Shown here in pieces: positions 1 through 7,050 of a stretch of DNA of 32,278 nt. The translations under genes and the position numbers were made by a program. Source of the stretch: JBILCM01 sp044353165 (GTDB taxonomy: Bacteria > Bacillota > Bacilli > Paenibacillales > YIM-B00363); contig JBILCM010000023.1 of NCBI GenBank assembly GCA_044353165.1, positions 1 to 32,278 of the forward strand. Direction: 5' to 3'. Under the pieces are notes generated by a model that saw only the letters and a program-made list of their open reading frames with translations, was not told the DNA's origin and did no database searches. Each line of letters opens with the position of its first letter. Within the stretch, counting starts at the first letter, position 1.

Positions 1-159
1 TGTCATTGGGTAACCATAACCAAGCTGATTAAAGTACATAGTGAAGCAAAGGCTGTCGAAGCAATTGTTATCCTGCGACTCTATCGTGGGACCGGACTTT
101 CCAAATTGGCTGAGCCAAGTACAGGGTGGACCAAAGGGGAAGTGAAAGGGGCCGGATGA
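1..159 (+). CDS. Possible 3' end of an unidentified ORF cut by the left edge
   Basis: Frame 1 is open from the first base to a TGA at 157-159, giving about 52 residues ending in TKGEVKGAG. I do not recognise the protein. The stop lies inside the loop of the terminator hairpin at 147-168, which is odd for a real gene. An open stretch of this length can occur by chance. The opposite strand here also shows no convincing start with a ribosome binding site. Treat it as an unproven partial gene. Confidence 0.2.
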   Translation, partial: CHWVTITKLIKVHSEAKAVEAIVILRLYRGTGLSKLAEPSTGWTKGEVKGAG

Positions 160-168
160 CCGGCCCCT
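147..168. terminator. GC-rich terminator hairpin closing the pdxA2-kinase unit
   Basis: A perfect 9-bp stem AGGGGCCGG / CCGGCCCCT encloses the loop ATGA. Plus-strand reading continues into ATTTATTT. Minus-strand reading, the direction of the kinase gene ending at 204, continues into TTTCACTT. It can therefore act in both directions. The same stem recurs at 3725-3746. Confidence 0.8.
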
Positions 169-203
169 ATTTATTTCACAATCTCATTCATTTCCATCAA
201 TCG

Positions 204-1496
204 TCACCGGAACCTATGCATAGTCGAGAGCGCCTTCGCTAATGATGGTTTCGAACCGAATGCGCCAGCTTTCGTTACAGTGAGCACAGACTTTGTACCT
301 ATAAGTCGACTCATGGGAAGTCCCGGTTCAACTTCCTCAACAAGCAACAATCCGCTAACGCCTAAGGCTTTACAAACCGCTTTGGCCGTATCTCCCCCTG
401 TGAGAATAAATCCCCCTACGGGGAACGCTTGCACAACACGAGCCGTAAGCTCACCCAATCGCTGTGCGATCAGCGCTGCTTTCGCGTGCATACGCTCGTT
501 CATACCGCTTGGCTCAGCAAACAAGACAACATCTTGTCCTTCACCGATCGCCAATTGCACAGTTTCATACGTTTCCTCGACATGGTTCAAATCGAGCATA
601 ACGTGCACAACCTGCGTGTTGTGCCGCAAGAAGTCTAATTGTTCCTGCGTCTTCCTTGAACGACTCCCGCTAACGATGAGCACGGGACCTCCCGAAGCAC
701 TTGCCAAATTACATCCGGGAGTCTGATCAATCGAGCGATGCATTGGTTCCTTGTTTTTGTCTATTGTACGCGCAGCTATAGCTTCAGCAAGTCCCGCTGA
801 GCCAACCCAGAGGATGGATAGATGGTGTGCCTCTTGAACAACCCCTATCCCATTCACAATGTGTTCGAGTTCAGCATCCGTCTGTGCATCAAAAACGATC
901 GTATGAATGCCTTGCGAAAGCAGTGACATGACACGCTCTACCATGATGTGAACGTTGCTCTGTTCATCGTAACCACGTATGAAGGTGAAATCCACAAGAC
1001 CCACGGTTTTCCCCAGTTGCATAGAGAGCAGTTTTGTTGCATCGGATTCCAATACAGGACATTGCACATCTTGCGCCGTTTCTGTTTCACTGACGGGCAC
1101 ACCATGCACATAATGAATCCCTCGCTCAGTCGTCCGACCCATCTTCGGGAATGCAGGCACGACGACGGTTAGTTGAAAATCATAAACATCCACAATAGCT
1201 TGGATCTCAGCACCAAGATTCCCACGCAGGGTGGAATCAATTTTCTTATAGATGTGCTGTATCCCCGCTCGCTTCATCCGATGTGCAACCTCTTGGACTC
1301 GCATATAGGCTTCTGCAGGTGTGACGGAGCGACTGTCTGTATCTGCGATATAAACATCCGTATTTTCCAAGAATGCTCCATCGAGCGCAACGACACATTG
1401 CAGCCCGTAACGAACAAACTGTAGTCCACAATCGGCTGCTCCCGTAAGATCATCCGCTACAATCGCCATTCGGGCACGAGACATTGAAGATATCAA
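204..1496 (-). CDS. DUF1537 four-carbon acid-sugar kinase (OtnK/DtnK family)
   Basis: This 430-residue protein belongs to the four-carbon acid-sugar kinase family (formerly DUF1537), whose members phosphorylate D-threonate, L-threonate, D-erythronate or 3-oxo-acids at O4 using ATP. Visible family signatures are ADDLTGAAD at 14-22, KKIDSTLRGN at 84-93, and the C-terminal nucleotide-binding motifs GGDTAKA at 367-373 and TKAGAFG at 408-414. Both halves are present, so it is full length. I chose the TTG start at 1496 because GGAGG lies 9 bases upstream; the in-frame ATG at 1484 has no good site. The TTG overlaps the pdxA2 stop by four bases (TTGA), indicating translational coupling. With PdxA2 it should convert a C4 acid sugar to its 4-phosphate and then to dihydroxyacetone phosphate. 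The exact stereoisomer cannot be read from sequence. Confidence 0.9.
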   Translation of the reverse strand: MISSMSRARMAIVADDLTGAADCGLQFVRYGLQCVVALDGAFLENTDVYIADTDSRSVTPAEAYMRVQEVAHRMKRAGIQHIYKKIDSTLRGNLGAEIQAIVDVYDFQLTVVVPAFPKMGRTTERGIHYVHGVPVSETETAQDVQCPVLESDATKLLSMQLGKTVGLVDFTFIRGYDEQSNVHIMVERVMSLLSQGIHTIVFDAQTDAELEHIVNGIGVVQEAHHLSILWVGSAGLAEAIAARTIDKNKEPMHRSIDQTPGCNLASASGGPVLIVSGSRSRKTQEQLDFLRHNTQVVHVMLDLNHVEETYETVQLAIGEGQDVVLFAEPSGMNERMHAKAALIAQRLGELTARVVQAFPVGGFILTGGDTAKAVCKALGVSGLLLVEEVEPGLPMSRLIGTKSVLTVTKAGAFGSKPSLAKALSTMHRFR

Positions 1497-2512
1497 ATCT
1501 GCAAGCCTCCCCGCTTCGGTGCCAACGCAATCGCTTGGCGCATGGCTTCTTTCAAGCTTCGTTCATCGGCGATACCCTTACCTGCAATATCAAAAGCCGT
1601 GCCATGATCGACACTCGTGCGGATGATCGGCAACCCCACCGTAATGTTCACACCCTCTTCTAGCCCAAGCACTTTGATCGGCCCGTGTCCTTGGTCGTGA
1701 TACATGGCCACCACGATATCGAAATCGCCGCGAACCGCTCGGTAAAACAATGTATCTGCGGGCAGCGGCCCGTGAACTGTAATGCCCTCCTGTTGGGCGC
1801 GTGCCACGGCAGGGATCACTTTCTCTTCTTCTTCGCCGTAGCCGAACAATCCGTTCTCCCCCGCATGCGGATTAATACCGCACACGGCAATACGCGGCGC
1901 CTCAATACCCGCACGAGCTAACGTTTCATAAGCAAGTCGAATGACCCGATACACACGCTCAGGATTGATAAGCCGGATCGCATCAACGATGCCTACGTGA
2001 GTCGTGACATGGATCACCCGCAACTTGGGCGTGGACAACATCATGGCATAATCTTGCGCATCCGTTAACGCCGCTAATATTTCCGTATGGCCCGGGAAAT
2101 AATGACCTGCCCGATGAAGCGCCTCTTTATTTAAGGGTGCTGTGCAGATGGCGTCAATCGCTCCCGCATTCGCCAGCTCAATCGCTTTCTTTAAATACGC
2201 GAAGGCAGCGTTCCCCGCCTCAGCGGACACGATACCGAAAGGCAAATCTGCGGAGAGTAATTTCATATCCAAACAATCGATCATCCCAGGTTGAAATAAA
2301 GCTTCATCCATCGTCTGCATCGATCGAACCTCAATATCCGCGCCTATGATGGATGCCGCTCGCTCTAGCAGGACGGCGTCACCGATCACTACCGGATGAC
2401 ACAGTTGGTTGATCTCTGGATCGCGTAACATTTTGACAATAATTTCCGGACCTACCCCCGCACCATCGCCCATTGTAATTCCAATGATGGGTTTATGATT
2501 CATCCTGATCAT
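1493..2512 (-). CDS. pdxA2: PdxA2-type 4-phosphoerythronate/threonate dehydrogenase
   Basis: This 339-residue PdxA-family protein is an NAD-dependent, metal-requiring dehydrogenase. PdxA proper oxidises 4-phosphohydroxythreonine in pyridoxal phosphate synthesis. PdxA2 paralogues next to DUF1537 kinases oxidise and decarboxylate 4-phospho-threonate or 4-phospho-erythronate to dihydroxyacetone phosphate. Seen here are ITMGDGAGVGPE at 12-23, TAPLNKE at 124-130, and the metal-ligand histidines H172 (THVGI), H216 (NPHAGE) and H272 (YHDQGHGPIK), followed by RTSVDHGTAFD. The ATG at 2512 has AAGGGG about 9 bases upstream. It is first in a two-gene unit with the kinase. It diverges from the plus-strand Gfo/Idh gene across about 100 bases. 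Its context favours the catabolic PdxA2 role over vitamin B6 synthesis. Confidence 0.9.
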   Translation of the reverse strand: MIRMNHKPIIGITMGDGAGVGPEIIVKMLRDPEINQLCHPVVIGDAVLLERAASIIGADIEVRSMQTMDEALFQPGMIDCLDMKLLSADLPFGIVSAEAGNAAFAYLKKAIELANAGAIDAICTAPLNKEALHRAGHYFPGHTEILAALTDAQDYAMMLSTPKLRVIHVTTHVGIVDAIRLINPERVYRVIRLAYETLARAGIEAPRIAVCGINPHAGENGLFGYGEEEEKVIPAVARAQQEGITVHGPLPADTLFYRAVRGDFDIVVAMYHDQGHGPIKVLGLEEGVNITVGLPIIRTSVDHGTAFDIAGKGIADERSLKEAMRQAIALAPKRGGLQI

Positions 2513-2525
2513 CTAGAACATCCCC

Positions 2526-2555
2526 TTGCTTCGCTAATCTTCTGTACCTTATATT
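2526..2555 (+). promoter_or_regulatory. Candidate promoter for the plus-strand Gfo/Idh gene
   Basis: TTGCTT (2526-2531) and TATATT (2550-2555) are separated by 18 bases. They lie about 60 bases upstream of the ATG at 2616, in the divergent gap shared with pdxA2. The ribosome binding site AAGGAGG is at 2602-2608. A single TGGTA half-site, resembling the operator at 10491, lies near 2562, but no full dyad is present. Confidence 0.4.
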
Positions 2556-2615
2556 CCAGAACTGGTAACATGATAGAAAAGTTGCAATTTCGACTTACTT
2601 TAAGGAGGAAACGAC

Positions 2616-3701
2616 ATGTCAACCAAGCTAAAAATCGGAATCATCGGCTGCGGCGGTATTGCGAATGGGAAGCACTTACCTAGTCTGGCCAAGCTAGATC
2701 ATCAAGTTGAGCTCGTCGCATTTTGTGATATTATTGTGGACAAGGCCAAGTCAGCTGCAGACAAGTACGGGATGCCCGGTGCCCGAACGTACGAGAACTA
2801 CCAAGATTTGCTCCAGGATTCATCCATTGATGTGATTCATGTGTGTACTCCGAACGATTCTCATGCTGAAATCACAATTGCTGCTCTGGATTCAGGCAAA
2901 CACGTGATGTGTGAGAAGCCCATGGCCAAGACGGCTGCAGATGCTCGCCGAATGGTAGAAACCGCCAAACGTACAGGTAAAAAATTAACTATAGGTTATA
3001 ATAACCGTTTCCGACCGGATAGCCAATATTTGAAAAAAGTATGTTCCGATGGTGATTTGGGGGAAATTTACTATGCCAGAGCCCATGCTTTAAGACGTCG
3101 AGCCGTCCCAACGTGGGGTGTTTTCCTAGATGAGGAGAAGCAAGGCGGAGGTCCACTCATAGATATCGGTACACATGCTCTGGATTTAACGCTGTGGATG
3201 ATGGATAATTATGAGCCTAAGGTTGTATTAGGTACCTCTTACCATAAGCTTTCCAAGAAGGAAAACGCGGCTAACGCTTGGGGGTCTTGGGATCCTCAAA
3301 AATTCACTGTTGAGGATTCAGCCTTCGGGATGATTACGATGAAGAATGGGGCTACCATTATTTTGGAATCTAGCTGGGCCTTAAACACGCTGCAAGATGG
3401 AGAAGCCAAATGTACTCTTTGCGGTACAGAGGGCGGAGCAGATATGCTGGATGGCTTGCGTATTAATGGCGAGAAGCACAGTAAATTATACATGAATCAA
3501 ATTCAACTTGGCAGTGCAGGTGTAGCTTTCTATGACGGTAAACAGGAGAAAGAATCCGACACAGAGATGCGTCTTTGGATCGAAGCGATCACGGAAGACA
3601 AACAACCCATCGTGACTCCGGAGCAAGCTTGTGTCGTATCGGAAATTTTAGAGGCGATCTATGAATCTGCCAAAACAGGTAAAGCGGTATATTTTGACTA
3701 A
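2616..3701 (+). CDS. Gfo/Idh/MocA family oxidoreductase
   Basis: This 361-residue NAD(P)-dependent sugar or polyol dehydrogenase has an N-terminal Rossmann fold with GCGGIA at 11-16, the family EKP motif at 100-102 with catalytic Lys101, and the second-domain GGGPLIDIGTHALD segment with Asp183 and His187. All expected catalytic residues are therefore present. Length is normal for the family. AAGGAGG at 2602-2608 fixes the ATG at 2616. It is the only plus-strand gene inside the catabolic island. It diverges from pdxA2-kinase and runs towards the second Gfo/Idh gene, with a terminator between them. It probably oxidises or reduces a cyclic sugar or sugar derivative feeding the pathway; the substrate is unknown. 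Its G+C looks slightly lower than that of the neighbouring operon. Confidence 0.9.
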   Translation: MSTKLKIGIIGCGGIANGKHLPSLAKLDHQVELVAFCDIIVDKAKSAADKYGMPGARTYENYQDLLQDSSIDVIHVCTPNDSHAEITIAALDSGKHVMCEKPMAKTAADARRMVETAKRTGKKLTIGYNNRFRPDSQYLKKVCSDGDLGEIYYARAHALRRRAVPTWGVFLDEEKQGGGPLIDIGTHALDLTLWMMDNYEPKVVLGTSYHKLSKKENAANAWGSWDPQKFTVEDSAFGMITMKNGATIILESSWALNTLQDGEAKCTLCGTEGGADMLDGLRINGEKHSKLYMNQIQLGSAGVAFYDGKQEKESDTEMRLWIEAITEDKQPIVTPEQACVVSEILEAIYESAKTGKAVYFD

Positions 3702-3724
3702 TCAATCGATTTGATTATAGGAAA

Positions 3725-3746
3725 AGGGGCCGGATGTCCGGCCCCT
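3725..3746. terminator. Second copy of the GC-rich terminator hairpin
   Basis: The stem AGGGGCCGG / CCGGCCCCT with loop ATGT is identical in both arms to the hairpin at 147-168. It lies between two convergent genes. On the minus strand it is followed by TTTTCC, so it mainly serves the long catabolic operon. On the plus strand the T-tract is poor. Confidence 0.8.
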
Positions 3747-3757
3747 CTATGATTGAA

Positions 3758-4855
3758 TCAATCAACTTCTTCTGCAATTTCTTTAAGTGTCACCGGACGA
3801 TTTTCTTCCATCGAACGATAGGCAGCATAGACCGTCTGCATCGTGTAGAGGTTGTCCTCCACGCTGTTCTCCGGCTCCCGATTTTCCTCGATTGCGCACA
3901 TCAGCTCACCCATCGTACCCATGAACGCATGCGGGAACCAGCGGCCGGTTAACGAAGGTGTGTACCACATACCTGCATCCAATAACTTCGATGTGAATTG
4001 CAGGGTATCTTCGCGTCCCACAGGGTAATTGTAGAGTGCTCCGTTGGTCCCTTTGGCCACGCCTTCCGTCCCTTCGAATCGGAATGTGGCATACCAATCG
4101 TCTTGTCCACAGATGTTGTTGTGATTGTCATGTACAAGTCCGCGCATGTTGCCGGGAAACTTCAGATGCATAAGCGTCCTTGTCTCACCGATGCAACCTT
4201 GATCCGGAAACCTAGCACCGTCTGCATAGATGTATTCCGGAGGTTGCCCCGCGATAAACCGTATCGCATCGAGGTAGTGAATGCTGTGATACATCACTTC
4301 CAATTGATCGATCTTCGCGAGCCAAGGCCACTGGGCGAAATCCGTCAACACGTTCACTTGAATCGAAGCCTGGGTCAACTCACCGAGCCAACCGCGTTTT
4401 ACAAGCGTATGGCTCGCACGAATGCCAGGCGACCAGCGCATCTGTTGATTCACAGCCCCACGCACGCCTGCACGTCTCACGGCATCGGCAATCCGGCGGG
4501 CTTGTGCGTAGTTGCTCGCCAGCGGTTTCTGGCAAAGCACATGCTTTCCCGCGCTGACGACTTGTTCCACGATATCCGGTTGGTAAGCAGCTGGCACCGC
4601 GACATCAACGACTTCAATATCCGGATGCTTCAGCAGTTGCTCGAGCGTTGTGAACGTCTCCCGAATGTCGAATGCGGCAGCCAATCGTTGCGCCTTGACG
4701 GGATCCACATCCGTAATACCGACCACTTGAAACCCAGCCATCTGATAGGCGGGCAGATGACAGCTCTCCACGATAGCACCTGCCCCAACGATCCCAATCC
4801 CACGATTCAATTGTTTCGGTAATTTCGGGCGGTAATCCAAATCCAACCCCTGCAT
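3758..4855 (-). CDS. Gfo/Idh/MocA family oxidoreductase, last gene of the CoA-transferase operon
   Basis: This 365-residue NAD(P)-dependent dehydrogenase has a glycine motif GIVGAGAI at 21-28 and a QKP variant of the family EKP motif at 109-111, so the catalytic Lys110 is kept. A His in the sequence SIHYLDAIRF sits in the usual active-site helix. About 18 residues precede the first beta strand, a slightly long N terminus. The start at 4855 has GAGGTG 6-7 bases upstream. The gene begins 12 bases after the upstream maoC stop and ends just before the hairpin at 3725-3746. In the operon it is the best candidate for oxidising an aldose to a lactone for the lactonase at 5684-6526. That role is inferred from context. 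It is only distantly similar to the plus-strand Gfo/Idh protein at 2616, so the two probably act on different substrates. Confidence 0.88.
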   Translation of the reverse strand: MQGLDLDYRPKLPKQLNRGIGIVGAGAIVESCHLPAYQMAGFQVVGITDVDPVKAQRLAAAFDIRETFTTLEQLLKHPDIEVVDVAVPAAYQPDIVEQVVSAGKHVLCQKPLASNYAQARRIADAVRRAGVRGAVNQQMRWSPGIRASHTLVKRGWLGELTQASIQVNVLTDFAQWPWLAKIDQLEVMYHSIHYLDAIRFIAGQPPEYIYADGARFPDQGCIGETRTLMHLKFPGNMRGLVHDNHNNICGQDDWYATFRFEGTEGVAKGTNGALYNYPVGREDTLQFTSKLLDAGMWYTPSLTGRWFPHAFMGTMGELMCAIEENREPENSVEDNLYTMQTVYAAYRSMEENRPVTLKEIAEEVD

Positions 4856-4867
4856 TCAATTCACCTC

Positions 4868-5317
4868 TTATCCATCCGTTTTTTTGTTGACCAACAACAG
4901 ATGCTCACAGACGAGCACGGTCTCGCCATGGTGATTGATGACTTCCAGCGCTTCAGTCACAATCCCTTGATGCGCACGCTTGGGATGATCTTTCTTTTCT
5001 TTAATCGTCACATTCACCCGAATCGTATCCCCAATAAAGACCGGGCGAATAAATCGAAGCCGATCATATCCATACGACATCGCTTCAGGATTGATGACAC
5101 CCGCGGTCATACCAACACCGACACTGAAGATTAATGTGCCGTGGGCAATGCGCTGTTTGAAATCTTGCGTCTTGCACCATTGTGCGTCCATATGATGCGG
5201 ATAGAAATCTCCCGTCTGACCGGCATGCAAGACAATGTCAGCTTCTGTAATGGTTCGACCGACCGTCTCTCTTCGAGCACCTACCTCAAACTCTTCATAA
5301 TAGATCGTTTGAAACAT
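4868..5317 (-). CDS. MaoC-like hydratase with catalytic Asp/His
   Basis: This single hot-dog domain of 149 residues belongs to the MaoC/(R)-specific enoyl-CoA hydratase family. The segment TGDFYPHHMD at 35-44 carries the hydratase dyad Asp37 and His42, and an AHG follows at 58-60. A longer in-frame ORF extends to 5428. The ATG at 5317 is preferred because AAGGGA lies 8 bases upstream and the hot-dog fold starts immediately. It aligns almost without gaps to the second MaoC protein of the operon (6538-7050), which has lost the catalytic His. The two may form an active/inactive heteromer. The expected reaction is reversible hydration of a 2-enoyl-CoA, or dehydration of a 3-hydroxyacyl-CoA. With two CoA-transferases in the operon, an acid-sugar CoA thioester is a possible substrate; this is inference. 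Confidence 0.85.
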   Translation of the reverse strand: MFQTIYYEEFEVGARRETVGRTITEADIVLHAGQTGDFYPHHMDAQWCKTQDFKQRIAHGTLIFSVGVGMTAGVINPEAMSYGYDRLRFIRPVFIGDTIRVNVTIKEKKDHPKRAHQGIVTEALEVINHHGETVLVCEHLLLVNKKTDG

Positions 5318-5339
5318 GATGCCGCTCCCTTCATAAAGC

Positions 5340-5663
5340 TCAGTCTTGGTGGAACACTTCTTCCATCGATGCCCACCATTCGCCTTCCTTGCGCGTCTCC
5401 AGCGGTGCTTGACAAGGCATGCAAACATCCCACCATTGTTGGGTCAGGGGATCTGCTGCCATCTTCGCCATATCTGCTACAAAGTCCGTCCCGATATACT
5501 CAAAGTAACTAAAGAGAAAACCATCCTTGTAGTAAATGGAATAATTGCGAATATGACATTCCGTAATTTTGCTTAGCACCCCGGGCCACACTGCAGCGTG
5601 CAACCGCTTGTACTCCTCCAATTTCTCGGCTCTGACGCCAATGACACTGCCGTATCGTTGCAT
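5340..5663 (-). CDS. L-rhamnose mutarotase-like protein (COG3254)
   Basis: This small 107-residue dimeric ferredoxin-like alpha/beta protein matches the RhaM family in pattern: an EEYKRLH helix with the active-site His, WPGVL, NYSIYY with the active-site Tyr, the QQWWD tryptophan pair and the C-terminal MEEVF. Family members interconvert alpha and beta anomers of L-rhamnose or L-fucose. In non-phosphorylating L-fucose pathways they stand beside COG3618 lactonases, as here. The TTG at 5669 would place the AAGGGAG site only about 4 bases away, so the ATG at 5663 is taken as the start. Gaps of about 20 bases to the genes on both sides fit one operon. It suggests that the substrate is a deoxy-hexose or similar free aldose. 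Confidence 0.88.
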   Translation of the reverse strand: MQRYGSVIGVRAEKLEEYKRLHAAVWPGVLSKITECHIRNYSIYYKDGFLFSYFEYIGTDFVADMAKMAADPLTQQWWDVCMPCQAPLETRKEGEWWASMEEVFHQD

Positions 5664-5683
5664 ACCCAAACTCTCCCTTCGTT

Positions 5684-6526
5684 CTACAATTTATAAAACT
5701 TTATAGCTGTGCCGCCCAAGATCGCATCAATATCCGATTGGGCGTAGTTCCCAATCGCCTTGTTCGTCTCATTCCACACTTTCGCATACGTGCCCGCCAG
5801 TTCTGCTACGGGCCAATCGCTGCCAAATAGGAGACGGTTGGCGCCAAAACATGACATGCCATAGTCAATGTAGGGTTTAATATCCGCTGCTGTCCACGTT
5901 TCCCAATCTGCAGCCGTATTCAAGCCGGACACTTTCGCGTACACGTTCGGATACTGTGCCGCACGCGCGAATTGCTCCGCCCATACACCCATTTCCTTCG
6001 CCTTGATCGGCGGCTTTGCAAAATGATCAATAACCATGCGCAATTGGGGTACCTTCTCTGCCACGTAGGGCACATGCTTGAGATGGTTCGGGAACACCCC
6101 CACGACATCGAACGTCATATCGAAGGAAGCCAAGATTTTGAGACCTTCAATCACGTTATCTCGGAGGAGCCAATCGGGGTCGCCTTCTTCGTGGATTAAG
6201 TGTCGCACACCTTTGAAATACGGATTTTTGGCATATTCCTCAAGCTTCTTGGCCGCCACGTTCGGAATGTTGATCGGGACCCAGCCGACAACCCCTGCAA
6301 CCCAATCCCGCTCTGCCGCCACGCGCAACATGTATTCGGTGTCTTCATACGAATCCATCGCTTGCACAATGACGGTCTTGTCAATGCCTGCTTCTTTGAG
6401 GTGCGGTTCCAATTCATCCGCTTCAATCGTGCGGCAGATCGATCCAAACATCGGATCAAGCCAGCGGTAACCCACTTTCTCCAAATTCCAAAAATGTTGA
6501 TGCGCATCGACTTTCCATGTACTCAT
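5684..6526 (-). CDS. COG3618 TIM-barrel amidohydrolase, probable sugar lactonase
   Basis: This 280-residue protein belongs to the amidohydrolase-superfamily group that includes L-fucono-1,5-lactonase, L-rhamnono-lactonase and 2-pyrone-4,6-dicarboxylate hydrolase. Visible landmarks are the beta-1 HxH (His9, His11), H112 in RHLIHEEGD, His168 in the IDHFAKP strand, and Asp237 in FGSDWP. It has the usual length and no signal peptide, so it is cytoplasmic. AGGGGAT precedes the ATG at 6526, 11 bases after the upstream maoC stop. Between a mutarotase-like protein and dehydrogenases, a role in opening an aldonolactone to the free acid is most likely. It could also cleave a cyclic intermediate further down the pathway. 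Confidence 0.88.
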   Translation of the reverse strand: MSTWKVDAHQHFWNLEKVGYRWLDPMFGSICRTIEADELEPHLKEAGIDKTVIVQAMDSYEDTEYMLRVAAERDWVAGVVGWVPINIPNVAAKKLEEYAKNPYFKGVRHLIHEEGDPDWLLRDNVIEGLKILASFDMTFDVVGVFPNHLKHVPYVAEKVPQLRMVIDHFAKPPIKAKEMGVWAEQFARAAQYPNVYAKVSGLNTAADWETWTAADIKPYIDYGMSCFGANRLLFGSDWPVAELAGTYAKVWNETNKAIGNYAQSDIDAILGGTAIKFYKL

Positions 6527-6537
6527 CGTAACATCCC

Positions 6538-7050
6538 CTACTTCTTCTCAATTTGATCCTGCCATTGCTCCGGATGCCTATATTTTACCGTCTGAAGGTG
6601 CTCACAGTACAGTACAAGTTCACCATCGTTCTTGAACACTTCATAGCTGACTTTCACCAACCCCATTTCCTTGTACTTGGGTCGCTTCTCCAGGTGGGTT
6701 CGCACCGTATAGATCGTATCCCCGATAAACACAGGTTTAATAAATCGAAGCTTGTCATACCCGTAACTGAACGTATGGATGTTATTGTGCGCCATCAGTC
6801 CAAGGCCCACGCTGAAAACCATGGCACCCGCGACGAGACGCCGTCCGAACAAACCTTCTTCGCGCGCGAACGTCTCATCCGCCACATAAGGATGCAGATC
6901 CATAACCAAAGCGTTGAACTGCATAGACTCCCCTTCGGAGATCGTTCGCCGTATCGAGCGTATTTTCTCACCCACTTCAAACTCTTCATACATCCATGTC
7001 TCCGTGTTAAACACAGGGAGTTGCGCATGTTGCTTAGGAATACTCTTCAT
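6538..7050 (-). CDS. MaoC-fold protein lacking the catalytic histidine
   Basis: This 170-residue hot-dog protein is clearly a paralogue of the MaoC protein at 4868-5317: both share YEEFEVG, FSVG.G, SYGYD(R/K)LRFI(R/K)PVFIGDTI and the C-terminal CEHL. In the active-site segment VMDLHPYVAD the Asp51 is kept. The residue five positions on, where the hydratase has His42, is Val56. The AHG of the partner is VAG (73-75). It is therefore probably inactive alone. A structural or substrate-binding subunit of a heteromeric hydratase is likely, as seen for asymmetric MaoC pairs in mycobacteria. The ATG overlaps the CoA-transferase stop by ATGA, with GGAG 8 bases upstream. Confidence 0.85.
   Translation of the reverse strand: MKSIPKQHAQLPVFNTETWMYEEFEVGEKIRSIRRTISEGESMQFNALVMDLHPYVADETFAREEGLFGRRLVAGAMVFSVGLGLMAHNNIHTFSYGYDKLRFIKPVFIGDTIYTVRTHLEKRPKYKEMGLVKVSYEVFKNDGELVLYCEHLQTVKYRHPEQWQDQIEKK

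Noticed and set aside
1..140. Minus-strand start MYFNQLGYGYP near the left edge
   Set aside because: No ribosome binding site precedes the ATG, and only about 13 codons are inside the window.
3998..4822. 274-codon open frame on the plus strand
   Set aside because: It is fully antisense to the Gfo/Idh gene at 3758-4855, which has clear family motifs. The frame has no ribosome binding site and no recognisable motifs.
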